A stretch of DNA of 17,533 nt from positions 1 to 17,533 of the forward strand of contig JANXXV010000711.1 in the NCBI GenBank assembly GCA_025350445.1. The letters run 5' to 3'. Origin of the DNA: Bryobacteraceae bacterium (GTDB lineage Bacteria; Acidobacteriota; Terriglobia; Bryobacterales; Bryobacteraceae). Numbering within the stretch: position 1 is the stretch's first letter; each line of letters starts with the position of its first letter. Of this stretch, positions 8,663 to 16,675 are shown in pieces. The notes under the pieces were generated by a model. It made no database searches, was not told the DNA's origin, and saw only the letters and a list, made by a program, of their open reading frames with translations. Made by a program: the position numbers and the translations under genes.

Positions 8663-10213
8663 GTGTTCCGGCGTATCCTCACGCTTGCCTTGCTGTCTGT
8701 CTCCGTCAACGCGGCGGATTGGGTCGAATACCGCTCAGGGCCGTTCCATGTTTTCAGCGACGCGGGCGACCGCGCGGCCCGGGAGCGGCTCACTCAGTTG
8801 GAGCAGATCCGCTACGTGCTGGGAGCACTACTCGGCAAGGGCGAACTCAACACCATCTGGCCGATCGAGCTGGTGCTCTTCGCTAATCAGAAGGAATACG
8901 GCCCGCATGCTCTTCCGCAGCCGCTGACCGATGGCGGCTCGGCGACGCTAGCGGCCTGGCCGGCAGACACCGCTCTTCCGCGAGACCTGCTACGCGCGCT
9001 CACGCGGCGCCTGATCGAGGACAACGCCGGCCGCATGCCCGATGAACTTGAAAATGGCATCTGCGACCTCTTCTCGACGGTTGAAGTCAATGCGACCCGT
9101 GTGAAACTAGGCGCGCCTCTTCCTGCAGGAGAGCTTATGGGCGAACGCCTGCGAGGATGGGCGAAGGTGCAAATGCTCGCTACCCAGCCGGAATATAGCG
9201 GCAAACTACGGACCTATCTCAACAACATGCAGAACGCCGGTGAAGAAGACCAAGCCGCGCGCAATGCCTTCGACACCACCGCCGCCAAACTGGCCGCGCA
9301 AGCCGCCGCGTATCTGAAAGCCGCAAAGTTTGAGGCTGCGCCAGTGAGTGGTAAGGCGCTGAATCCCAATCGCGATTTCATTGAGAAGAACCTGGACCGC
9401 GCGGCTGTCGATGCCCTGCTGGCCGAATTGACTGCCGGTGGAAAAAGCTTCCCTCCGGATAGCCCGCGCGGTTTGCTGGCGAAGAATACCATGCCGGCGC
9501 TCGAACTCGCGATTCGCGCGAATCCCAAGTGGGCCGAGCCGCAATTTAAGATGGCGGCTCTCGAAACCGATCCGGCGCGCAAGATCGCCCGGCTGAAGCT
9601 GGCCGCATCGCTCGCTCCGCGCAACGCGATCTACTGGCAGACGCTCGCCACATCGCAGGCCGCTGCCAACCTGTTTGCGGACGCCGAGAAATCCTGGACC
9701 GCCGCGGAGCGCGCTGCCGGTAGCTCTGCGGAACGGGCGCAAATTCATCAAGCGAAAATCAGCCTGCAGGAAGGCCGAGCTGAATTCGAGGTTTCCGAAA
9801 AGCGTCGCCAGCGAGAAGAAGAAGCCCGCGACCTGCAACGCGTGAAAGATTCCGCTGCCGCCGAGATCCGCGCCGTGGAGCAAGCCGCCAATCAGCGCAT
9901 GGCCGCCGGTGCGGGAAGTGTCCAGGGGGCCGTGCCCTGGTTCGGCGATCCCAATGGTCAAAAAGTTTCGGGTACGCTCACCCGCGTCGATTGCCTGAAA
10001 GGACCGTTGCGGTTAACCATTCAGCAAGCCGGCTTTCCCATCCGTCTGCTGATCCGCAATCCTAAGCAGCTTACGGTGGCAGCCGACTCCGGCCAAGCCG
10101 ACTTCGCCTGCGGCGTACAAAAACCCGCGCGCAAAATCGAAGTCCAGCACGATGGAAAAGCCGACGCCAAGCTGGACACTTTGGGCGATATTCAAGTAGT
10201 CAAATTTCCTTAA
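8663..10213 (+). CDS. Secreted TPR/coiled-coil protein with degenerate peptidase MA-like region
   Basis: I do not recognise a named function. The 516-residue product has a signal peptide (about 1-17), so it is probably periplasmic. Residues 19-150 resemble the peptidase MA/DUF1570-type arrangement seen in acidobacterial secreted proteins (FHVFSDAGDRAARE, then LTRRLIEDNAGRMPDELENG), but where a working enzyme would carry HExxH this protein reads RRLIED, so it is likely catalytically dead. Residues about 275-370 look like TPR-type helical repeats. Residues 370-412 are highly charged and likely coiled coil. Residues 432-516 are a small beta-rich domain with two cysteines (444, 483). The GTG at 8663 is the only start after an in-frame TAA just upstream, although its ribosome site is weak. 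The stop overlaps the next start (TAATG). Context suggests a role with the receptor and MFS carrier. Confidence 0.75.
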   Translation: MFRRILTLALLSVSVNAADWVEYRSGPFHVFSDAGDRAARERLTQLEQIRYVLGALLGKGELNTIWPIELVLFANQKEYGPHALPQPLTDGGSATLAAWPADTALPRDLLRALTRRLIEDNAGRMPDELENGICDLFSTVEVNATRVKLGAPLPAGELMGERLRGWAKVQMLATQPEYSGKLRTYLNNMQNAGEEDQAARNAFDTTAAKLAAQAAAYLKAAKFEAAPVSGKALNPNRDFIEKNLDRAAVDALLAELTAGGKSFPPDSPRGLLAKNTMPALELAIRANPKWAEPQFKMAALETDPARKIARLKLAASLAPRNAIYWQTLATSQAAANLFADAEKSWTAAERAAGSSAERAQIHQAKISLQEGRAEFEVSEKRRQREEEARDLQRVKDSAAAEIRAVEQAANQRMAAGAGSVQGAVPWFGDPNGQKVSGTLTRVDCLKGPLRLTIQQAGFPIRLLIRNPKQLTVAADSGQADFACGVQKPARKIEVQHDGKADAKLDTLGDIQVVKFP

Positions 10214-11394
10214 TGGCGAGTTGGCTGCGGTGGATCGTCCTCGGCGTTTTCGTTTTTTCCACGGCGCTGAATTATCTCGATCGGCTGCTGGTAGCCGCCC
10301 TCGCACCGACGCTCAAGAGCGAGTTTCACCTCTCTAACGCCCAATACGGCGGCATCATTTCGGTGTTCTCGCTGGTCTACGCGGTGACCGCGCCGGTGGC
10401 GGGCTGGTTCATCGATCGCGTTGGTCTGAATGCAGGCATCACGGTGTCGATGGCGGTGTGGTCACTGGCGGGTATTGCGACGGGCGTGACCCGGTCCTTT
10501 GCCGGATTGGTGGCTTCCCGCGCGGTATTGGGAATCGGCGAATCCGCGGGCATCCCCTGCGCCGGCAAAGCCAACGCAGCGTATCTGCAGCCCCGTGAGC
10601 TGGCTTTCGGTACCGCGTTAAATCAAGTCGGCATAACGATGGGCAGTATCGCCGCGCCGCTAATGGTTGCGGCAATGGCCCCGATTTACGGCTGTCGCAG
10701 CGTGTTCATCGTATGCGGAGCCTTGGGATTCGTTGGGATTCCGATATGGTGGGCCACTGCGAAGTGGCTTCCAGCACCCTCGAGCGAACCCGGCGCACCC
10801 CCTGGCGGCGTCGCGAAAATCCTGCGGGACCGCCGCATGTGGGGCCTGGCGGCCGCGAACGCATTGGTGATGACGGTCTACACCCTCTGGACCAACTGGA
10901 CCACCCTTTATTTCGTGGAGCAACATCATTTGAGTGAGGTCCAGGCCAATGAACAGTTCGCCTGGATTGCTCCAGTCTTCGCCACGCTAGGGGGCTTTGC
11001 AGGCGGTTGGCTGGCATTCCGCTCCATCGGTCGGCGGCCGGACGCATTGCGCGCGCGGCTGCGCATATGCTCGATTGCGGCCGCTATACTGCTACTGACG
11101 GCAGCGGTGCCTCTGATGCCTTCACCCGGGTTGGCCGCGGCTTTGATCAGCTTCAGCTTCTTCTGGTGCTTGGCCATCTCGACCAATATCTACGCCATGC
11201 CCATCGACCTTTTCGGCGCCCGCCACGCAGCCTTCGGGGTATCCATTTTGACATCGTCTTACGGCTTGATGCAGACGGTGCTTTCGCCGCTCATCGGCTC
11301 GCTGGTCGACCATTTCGGATTCTCAGTGGTATGCATTTCCTTATCGGTGATGCCGCTCGCGGGCATCACTCTTCTGCGGGCTGCGACACGATGA
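10213..11394 (+). CDS. MFS transporter, anion:cation symporter (ACS) type
   Basis: This is a 393-residue inner-membrane carrier with about 12 hydrophobic segments. NYLDR at 20-24 in the first helix, GWFIDRVG at 64-71 (loop 2-3 motif A) and RAVLGIGESAG at 103-113 are typical of the ACS branch that imports organic anions such as hexuronates. The actual substrate is unknown. The ATG at 10213 overlaps the previous stop in TAATG, and the stop overlaps the next start in ATGA, so translation of the three genes is probably coupled. Placed after a TonB-dependent receptor and a periplasmic protein, it could provide the inner-membrane step of an uptake route; this is inference. Confidence 0.87.
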   Translation: MASWLRWIVLGVFVFSTALNYLDRLLVAALAPTLKSEFHLSNAQYGGIISVFSLVYAVTAPVAGWFIDRVGLNAGITVSMAVWSLAGIATGVTRSFAGLVASRAVLGIGESAGIPCAGKANAAYLQPRELAFGTALNQVGITMGSIAAPLMVAAMAPIYGCRSVFIVCGALGFVGIPIWWATAKWLPAPSSEPGAPPGGVAKILRDRRMWGLAAANALVMTVYTLWTNWTTLYFVEQHHLSEVQANEQFAWIAPVFATLGGFAGGWLAFRSIGRRPDALRARLRICSIAAAILLLTAAVPLMPSPGLAAALISFSFFWCLAISTNIYAMPIDLFGARHAAFGVSILTSSYGLMQTVLSPLIGSLVDHFGFSVVCISLSVMPLAGITLLRAATR

Positions 11395-11798
11395 CAGTTC
11401 GGCCCGCAACCACCGAAGATCTGGCCGCCATCGCCGCAATCCAGTCCCGCTCTCCCGAAGCATCGCAGTGGGACCCGCCCAGTTATCTGATCCACGACTG
11501 TATGGTCGCTCAGGAAACTCGAGTACTCGGCTTTTTAGTCGCCAGGCGAACCGCACCCGATGAGCGGGAAATTCTTAACGTTGCAGTGGACCCAGGCGAG
11601 CGGCGAAAAGGGGTGGCGCGCGCACTCCTAGAAGCGGAACTGAGGCGGCGGAAAAATCACTGGTTTTTGGAGGTTCGCGAGTCCAACTCTTGTGCCATCA
11701 AGCTTTACCAAAGCGTGGGTTTCCGGGTCGTCTCCCGGCGGGAAGCGTACTATACAAATCCACCCGAGCCGGCTATTGTCATGAAGTTTGATTCATGA
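11391..11798 (+). CDS. rimI: GNAT acetyltransferase, RimI-like (ribosomal protein S18 alanine N-acetyltransferase)
   Basis: The 135-residue product is a compact GNAT enzyme that probably acetylates the N-terminal alanine of ribosomal protein S18. NVAVDPGERRKGVARALL (63-80) carries acetyl-CoA motif A (RRKGVA, 71-76). LEVRESN (93-99) provides Glu94 and KLYQSVGF (104-111) provides Tyr106, matching the catalytic Glu/Tyr pair of RimI with the same 12-residue spacing. REAYYTNPPEPAIVM near the end is also RimI-like. The ATG at 11391 overlaps the MFS stop by 4 nt (ATGA); a longer frame from 11007 lies antiparallel to no domain and is only a shadow of the MFS gene. The usual partners TsaB/TsaD are absent here, so a different protein substrate is possible. 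Confidence 0.75.
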   Translation: MTVRPATTEDLAAIAAIQSRSPEASQWDPPSYLIHDCMVAQETRVLGFLVARRTAPDEREILNVAVDPGERRKGVARALLEAELRRRKNHWFLEVRESNSCAIKLYQSVGFRVVSRREAYYTNPPEPAIVMKFDS

Positions 11799-11848
11799 TA
11801 TTGTCATGGTGCGCTAAGGCACTTTAACCCTAATTAGGAGGGCGTTTA

Positions 11849-12082
11849 ATGGAGCAGGCACAAACAGAATTGAAAGCGCATCTGATGGCGACCAGCGAAG
11901 AATTCCGCCAGTTGGCCGCCCGGCACGCCGAGTATGATGGGCTGCTGGATGCTATTGAGGCGAAACCTCATGTGACCCCGGAAGACGAGGTCGAAGAGCA
12001 TCGCATCAAGAAGCTGAAACTCCGCGTAAAGGACCAGATGAATGAAATCATGGCCCGTTATAAAGCGGAGAAGGTCGCCTGA
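11849..12082 (+). CDS. YdcH / DUF465 family small protein
   Basis: This 77-residue, strongly charged helical protein matches the YdcH (DUF465) family. The pattern is FRQLAARHAEYDGLLDAIEAKPH, then DEVEEHRIKKLKLRVKDQMNEIMARYK, that is two helices forming an antiparallel coiled-coil hairpin with the conserved LK(K)xKLxxKDxi segment. The family function is unknown; E. coli members are soluble proteins. The ATG at 11849 is preceded by AGGAGGG at 7 nt. It lies 50 bp after the acetyltransferase gene and is followed by a terminator, so it may be the end of that transcript or a short transcript of its own. Confidence 0.85.
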   Translation: MEQAQTELKAHLMATSEEFRQLAARHAEYDGLLDAIEAKPHVTPEDEVEEHRIKKLKLRVKDQMNEIMARYKAEKVA

Positions 12083-12107
12083 GTCATCAGGTACGCTGAT
12101 TTTGACG

Positions 12108-12141
12108 AGGGCCGGGCCGAAAGGTCCGGCCTTTCGTGTTT
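12108..12141 (+). terminator. Intrinsic terminator after the YdcH gene
   Basis: A 9-bp GC-rich stem (12110-12118 with 12123-12131, one G-U pair) closes a GAAA tetraloop and is followed by TTTCGTGTTT. The stem can be extended by two weaker pairs. It lies 26 bp after the YdcH stop and just before the recA promoter, so it separates the two transcription units. Confidence 0.8.
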
Positions 12142-12152
12142 ACCGCGGGCGT

Positions 12153-12158
12153 TATAAT
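12153..12158 (+). promoter_or_regulatory. recA -10 box (TATAAT)
   Basis: A perfect TATAAT ends 8 nt before the recA ATG at 12167. A start point seven bases downstream falls at about 12165, leaving a leader of only about 2 nt. The -35 region (around 12130-12137, inside the terminator tail) is poor. No LexA-type SOS box was recognised. Confidence 0.6.
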
Positions 12159-12166
12159 AGGGCCAC

Positions 12167-13234
12167 ATGGACGAAAAAGAACGCTCCCGCGCCTTGAGCG
12201 CCACCCTTAGCCAGATCGAAAAACAGTTCGGAAAAGGCTCGGTGATCCGCTTGGGAGGACAACCGGTGCAAGCCGTCCCTTCCATCTCCACCGGATCGAT
12301 TTCGGTCGACTTCGCGCTAGGTATTGGCGGGTTCCCACGGGGCCGCATCTCGGAAATCTTCGGTCCGGAATCGTCCGGCAAGACCACCATAGCGCTGCAA
12401 GTGGTGGCGGAGGCGCAGAAGGTCGGCGGCATGGCCGCCTATATCGACGTCGAACACGCGCTTGATCCCGCATACGCGCGCAAGCTGGGTGTGGACGTGG
12501 ATAATCTGCTGGTTTCGCAGCCGGATTACGGCGAGCAGGCGCTCGAAATCACCAATGCGCTGATAACGTCCGGCTCGATCGACGTTTTGGTTGTCGATTC
12601 AGTTGCGGCGCTGGTACCCAAAGCCGAGCTGGACGGCGAAATGGGCGATAGCTTCATGGGTGTACACGCGCGGCTGATGTCGCAGGCGATGCGAAAACTG
12701 ACCGGCATCGTGTCGAAGTCGAACACTTGCTTAATCTTCATCAATCAGATCCGGGAGAAGATCGGCGTGATGTTCGGCAACCCGGAAACCACTACCGGCG
12801 GGCGCGCGCTTAAGTTTTACTCGAGTATTCGCGCAGACATCCGCCGCATCGCGGCCATTAAAGACGGCGACGTGGTGACGGGCAATCGCACTAAGGTAAA
12901 GATCGTGAAGAACAAAATGGCGCCGCCCTTCCGTGAAGCCGAGTTCGACATTATTTACGGCGAGGGCATCTCTAAGGAAGGCGATCTGATCGACTTGGGA
13001 GTGGCGCAGAATCTGGTCGAGAAAAGTGGCGCATGGTACAGCTACAAGGGCGAGCGCATCGGTCAGGGTCGCGAGAACGCGCGGCAGTTTCTGAAGGACA
13101 ATCCCGACGTGTTCAAGAAACTCGACGTGGAGCTGCGCAAAGCCGTAGGCCTGACGCGCGCCGAAGCAGCAGCGGTTGTTCCGCAGCCGGCGGCAGTGCC
13201 CGCTCCGGCCGCAGCGGCAGGCCGAGCAAGATAA
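12167..13234 (+). CDS. recA: Recombinase RecA
   Basis: RecA forms ATP-dependent filaments on single-stranded DNA, catalyses strand exchange in recombinational repair and triggers SOS repressor self-cleavage. The 355-residue product aligns with E. coli RecA from its first residues ([22 protein letters not shown]). Walker A is GPESSGKT at 66-73, catalytic Glu96 lies in DVEHALD, Walker B is VLVVD at 140-144, and FINQIR (191-196) contains the ATP-sensing Gln194. [17 protein letters not shown] covers DNA-binding loop L2. The C-terminal tail after about residue 332 is Ala/Pro-rich and ends in basic residues instead of the acidic tail of E. coli. The ATG has almost no leader behind a TATAAT box. The stop is 5 bp from the end of the convergent carbamoyltransferase gene. 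Confidence 0.98.
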   Translation: MDEKERSRALSATLSQIEKQFGKGSVIRLGGQPVQAVPSISTGSISVDFALGIGGFPRGRISEIFGPESSGKTTIALQVVAEAQKVGGMAAYIDVEHALDPAYARKLGVDVDNLLVSQPDYGEQALEITNALITSGSIDVLVVDSVAALVPKAELDGEMGDSFMGVHARLMSQAMRKLTGIVSKSNTCLIFINQIREKIGVMFGNPETTTGGRALKFYSSIRADIRRIAAIKDGDVVTGNRTKVKIVKNKMAPPFREAEFDIIYGEGISKEGDLIDLGVAQNLVEKSGAWYSYKGERIGQGRENARQFLKDNPDVFKKLDVELRKAVGLTRAEAAAVVPQPAAVPAPAAAAGRAR

Positions 13235-13239
13235 CGCCG

Positions 13240-14790
13240 CTATTTTTCGATCACGAAATCGCCCACGAACAGCGCGTCAATGCCGGATGAATAGAAGCTC
13301 CGCACGGCATCGCGTGGCGTCGAAACCAGTGGATCGCCAAACAAATTGAAGCTGGTATTGTAGAGCACCGGCAGTCCGGTCGCTTTGCCGGCTGCATGCA
13401 ACAGGCGATGATAGAGCGGATTGTCGGTTTCTTCGACCACATGCACGCGCACAATATCCTCGCCCAGGATCGCGGACGCGAAGGTCTGGCGATGCTGCGG
13501 TCTCACGCGGCCTACCGTCGCTAGATTACGCGCATTAGGGCCGGCGTCGAAGTATTCGGCCGCGAGCTCCGCCGGTACCGAAGCCGCAAATTTGCGAAAC
13601 GGCTCGCGATGCTTGATGAAGACGTTGAGGTTTTCCGTAGAATACGGATCGAGCGGCGACGCCAGAATGCTGCGGTTGCCGAGAGCGCGGGGGCCAAACT
13701 CCATGCGTCCCTGCATCCAGGCGACAATCTTGCGCTCTCCCAGCATGCGCACCGCCTTCGCCAGCACATCTTCAGTCGAGCGCAGATACTGGAACCGCAG
13801 CTTGCAATTTTCCAGAACCTTTTTGATTTCTTCCCGGCCATAGCTGGGGCCGAGCAGTAATGAAATCGAGCCTACGCGCTGCGTGTGCCCCTGGCGCTGA
13901 TGCCACACGTGTAGCGCTCCGCCGAGGGCAGTGCCGGAGTTACCCGCGGCAGGCTGTACGAAAACATTCTTCCAGCGCCCGCTGCGTTCCAGGGATTCGA
14001 CCAACAGGGCGTTGAAGAACAACCCGCCGGCGAGGCACAGATTCTCGCCTTCGCCCGCCATGGCCGCAACCGTATCTTCCACCGCGCGCTGCAGCCCCTG
14101 AGCTATGGATGGAGTCAGTGCCGCAGGAATCGCAGCCCCGTCGTCCAGTCCCAGACGCTCGAAGAATTTGGCGCTGAAGCCGCCGCTCGCACTGCGATGG
14201 CCGTCGAAGAAAGAAGCATCCAGACGGCCGGTAGGCGCTGCGATTTCGTGGAACAGCCTATCAAAGCGGTGGTCGCCCGATGCGGAAAGCCACTGCACTT
14301 TGTGTTCGTCGGCACCCGCGTGGAATCCTAGAAGTTCGGTCACCGCGCTATACAGCCAGGCGAGCGAATCCGGATACTGCCATTCTTTTTCGAGCTGCAG
14401 TTGATTGCCCTGCGCCTGCCAGCGCGCTCCGCAGCAGAAATCGCCGGTGTGGTCTAGCGTGAGGACGGTGGCTTGTTCGAACGGCGACGCGAAAAACGCG
14501 GATGCGGCGTGGGCTAAGTGATGTTCCACCACGGCGACTTCCGCCTTCGGAAACAATTCTCGTAGCGAGAAGTGCAAGGACGGGTCGACCGGGCGCACTA
14601 CGGCCACGCAATCGACGGCATCGCGGCTCACACCGGTCAGGCGCAGGCACTCGGCCACCGCCGCCTCTGGTACGCCCCCGCGCGCTCCACGGCTGAGCTT
14701 GGATTCTTCAATAGCGGCTTCAATCGCGCCGTCTTTCAAAACCGCGCAGGCACCGCCGCTTTCTAAACCGCCCAATCCGAGAATAATCAT
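13240..14790 (-). CDS. Carbamoyltransferase family protein (NodU/CmcH/TobZ-like), divergent N-terminus
   Basis: Family members transfer a carbamoyl group from carbamoyl phosphate, through a carbamoyl-adenylate, to a hydroxyl of a sugar or other acceptor. The ATG at 14790 gives 516 residues beginning MIILGLGG; the open frame extends upstream to 14916 but that part lies inside glnS and has no homology. HHLAHAASAFF (90-100) is the metal-binding motif of the N-terminal Kae1-like domain, followed by LDHTGDFCCG. The C-terminal domain has RMEFGPRALGNRSILASP and YNTSFNLFGDPLV, both diagnostic. The N-terminal motif is LGLGGLESGGACAVL where most relatives have a G-H-D/N-x-S-A pattern. It starts 4 nt after the glnS stop, implying coupled translation. 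The acceptor is unknown. A tRNA-modifying Kae1-like role is less likely because the C-terminal carbamoyltransferase domain is complete. Confidence 0.86.
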   Translation of the reverse strand: MIILGLGGLESGGACAVLKDGAIEAAIEESKLSRGARGGVPEAAVAECLRLTGVSRDAVDCVAVVRPVDPSLHFSLRELFPKAEVAVVEHHLAHAASAFFASPFEQATVLTLDHTGDFCCGARWQAQGNQLQLEKEWQYPDSLAWLYSAVTELLGFHAGADEHKVQWLSASGDHRFDRLFHEIAAPTGRLDASFFDGHRSASGGFSAKFFERLGLDDGAAIPAALTPSIAQGLQRAVEDTVAAMAGEGENLCLAGGLFFNALLVESLERSGRWKNVFVQPAAGNSGTALGGALHVWHQRQGHTQRVGSISLLLGPSYGREEIKKVLENCKLRFQYLRSTEDVLAKAVRMLGERKIVAWMQGRMEFGPRALGNRSILASPLDPYSTENLNVFIKHREPFRKFAASVPAELAAEYFDAGPNARNLATVGRVRPQHRQTFASAILGEDIVRVHVVEETDNPLYHRLLHAAGKATGLPVLYNTSFNLFGDPLVSTPRDAVRSFYSSGIDALFVGDFVIEK

Positions 14791-14794
14791 GAGG

Positions 14795-16516
14795 CTATTT
14801 CGGTTTCTTCCCCGGTGTCTTATTCTCGATCTTGGCCCACGCGTCTTTGAGGGTGACCGTGCGGTTGAAAACCAGATTGAGCGGGGTGGATTCCCGGTCC
14901 ACGCAAAAGTACCCAAGCCGTTCGAATTGGTAACGCGTGCCTAGAGGCGAATTCGCAACGCTCGGCTCCAGCTTCGCTCCGGTCAGTATCTCTGCAGACC
15001 TGGGGTTCAAATTATCCGTGAATTCGTGGCCTTCCTCGACATCATCGGGGTCTTCTTTGGTAAACAGCGTTTCGTATAGGCGGACTTCAGCGTTTAAGGC
15101 GTGATCCGCCGACACCCAATGGATGGTCGATTTCACCTTGCGCCCGTCGGGAGCATTCCCCCCGCGTGTTTCCGGATCGTAAGTGCAGTGAACTTCCACC
15201 ACTTCGCCTTTCGGGTTCTTGGTCACGCTGGTACAGGTGATGAAGTAGCCGTAACGCAGCCGGACCTCGCGTCCTGGCGACAGCCGGTAAAACTGTTTGG
15301 GCGGATCTTCGCGGAAATCGTCTTGCTCAATGTAGAGAACCTTTGAAAACGGCACGTTTCGCGCGCCGTCGCCGGGATCTTCCGGATTGTTGATGGCCTC
15401 CATTTCTTCGACCAAACCGTCCGAGTAATTATCGATCACGACCCGCAATGGATGGAGCACTCCCATGACGCGCAGCGCACGCCGGTTCAGATCCTCACGG
15501 ACGCAGTATTCAAGCAGCGAAAGTTCGGTAATCCCGTTGGTCTTCGAAACACCCAGGCGGCTGCAAAAATTCCGCAACGCTTCGGGAGTATAGCCGCGGC
15601 GCCGCATGCCCGAAATGGTCGGCATGCGCGGATCGTCCCAGCCATTCACATACTTTTCCTGCACCAGCTTCAGCAGCTTGCGCTTGCTCATCATGGTGTA
15701 GGTGAGGTTCAAGCGGTCGAACTCAATCTGTTGCGGATGATGGATGCCCAGTTGTTCGACGAACCAGTCATAGAGCGGCCGGTGATCTTCAAACTCCAGC
15801 GTGCAAATGGAATGCGTAATGCCTTCGATCGAATCCGACTGGCCGTGGGCATAGTCGTACATGGGGTAAATGCACCATTTGTCGCCGGTTCGGTGGTGGT
15901 CGGTATGGAGAATGCGGTACATGATGGGGTCGCGCATCAGCATGTTGGGGTGAGCCATATCTACCTTAGCCCTCAGCACTTTTGAACCATCGGGAAATTC
16001 ACCGTTCTTCATCCGGGTAAACAGGTCCAGGTTTTCAGCAACCGTACGACTGCGATAGGGACTTTCTTTCCCTGCTTTTGTAACTGTACCGCGGTATTCA
16101 CTGATTTCCTCTGCTGTTAACTCATCCACATACGCCTTCCCTTCTTTCACCATTTTCACAGCCCATTCATACAGCTGGTCAAAATAATCGGAGGCATAAA
16201 AGAGGCGGTCACCCCAGTCGAAACCAAGCCAGTGCACATCTTCCTGTATGCTGTCAACATACTCTGTATCCTCCTTGGTTGGATTGGTATCATCGAAGCG
16301 GAGGTTTGCAAGCCCTTTGTATTTGGCTGCCGTGCCAAAATTCAGGCAGATGGATTTTGCATGGCCGATATGCAGGTAGCCGTTGGGTTCCGGCGGAAAC
16401 CGGGTATGAACACGGCTGTTATTTTTGTTGTTGCGGATGTCATCTTCAACGATCTGGTGAATAAAATTCACCGGGGTTTTTGGTTCGTCGGCGGGATTTG
16501 CTTTTTCGTCACTCAT
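14795..16516 (-). CDS. glnS: Glutaminyl-tRNA synthetase (hybrid gene: two compositions in one frame)
   Basis: GlnRS charges tRNA-Gln with glutamine in the cytoplasm. The 573-residue frame is intact. [17 protein letters not shown] contains the HIGH signature (49-52), RFDDTNP (73-79) is the conserved class-Ic motif, and MMSKRK (275-280) is the KMSKS-like loop. The beta-barrel anticodon-binding part covers about 345-560 and ends in a lysine-rich tail. Codons for residues 1 to about 186 (16516 to about 15,960) are AT-richer and Bacteroidota-like, while the rest is GC-rich like the left part of the window. The switch is close to the conserved [14 protein letters not shown]. The ATG at 16516 has no ribosome site but a TAnnTTTG box upstream. 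As drawn, the protein should be functional only if the two parents fit together; an assembly join is quite possible. Confidence 0.93.
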   Translation of the reverse strand: MSDEKANPADEPKTPVNFIHQIVEDDIRNNKNNSRVHTRFPPEPNGYLHIGHAKSICLNFGTAAKYKGLANLRFDDTNPTKEDTEYVDSIQEDVHWLGFDWGDRLFYASDYFDQLYEWAVKMVKEGKAYVDELTAEEISEYRGTVTKAGKESPYRSRTVAENLDLFTRMKNGEFPDGSKVLRAKVDMAHPNMLMRDPIMYRILHTDHHRTGDKWCIYPMYDYAHGQSDSIEGITHSICTLEFEDHRPLYDWFVEQLGIHHPQQIEFDRLNLTYTMMSKRKLLKLVQEKYVNGWDDPRMPTISGMRRRGYTPEALRNFCSRLGVSKTNGITELSLLEYCVREDLNRRALRVMGVLHPLRVVIDNYSDGLVEEMEAINNPEDPGDGARNVPFSKVLYIEQDDFREDPPKQFYRLSPGREVRLRYGYFITCTSVTKNPKGEVVEVHCTYDPETRGGNAPDGRKVKSTIHWVSADHALNAEVRLYETLFTKEDPDDVEEGHEFTDNLNPRSAEILTGAKLEPSVANSPLGTRYQFERLGYFCVDRESTPLNLVFNRTVTLKDAWAKIENKTPGKKPK

Positions 16517-16567
16517 ATAATCTCAGGCTTGATGAAAGATAGCTGACTGATTTTCCTTATTTGTGTG

Positions 16568-16575
16568 CAAAAATA
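16568..16575 (-). promoter_or_regulatory. Bacteroidota-type -7 box upstream of glnS
   Basis: On the minus strand the octamer is TATTTTTG, a match to TAnnTTTG, the -7 element used by the primary sigma factor of Bacteroidota. It lies 51 bp before the glnS ATG. The -33 TTTG partner is not clear. Confidence 0.5.
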
Positions 16576-16675
16576 CAAGGTTTCAGGGAAAGACCTGTTT
16601 AAAATAAGTTGAATCCCGGGGATCTGGTGGAAATTGTGGCTAAATGCATCATGAGAGGCCTTTCGCTGGATAAGA

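Noticed and set aside
9206..9961. 251-codon frame antisense to the TPR protein gene
   Set aside because: Shadow of a GC-rich gene with no homology signs.
11007..11390. Extended upstream start for the RimI-like gene
   Set aside because: The added 128 residues are the MFS gene read in another frame; the ATG at 11391 overlapping the MFS stop fits the enzyme family length.
11774..11808. 10-bp direct repeat TATTGTCATG at the end of the RimI-like gene (copies at 11774 and 11799)
   Set aside because: One copy lies inside the coding region; no att site, insertion or palindrome accompanies it, so chance is likely.
14791..14916. Upstream start for the carbamoyltransferase gene inside glnS
   Set aside because: The extra 42 residues are Arg/Ser-rich out-of-frame glnS sequence; family homology begins at MIILGLGG.
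16612..16625. CCCGGGGATC resembling a cloning polylinker
   Set aside because: Only about ten bases match and the flanks do not, so vector sequence is not supported.
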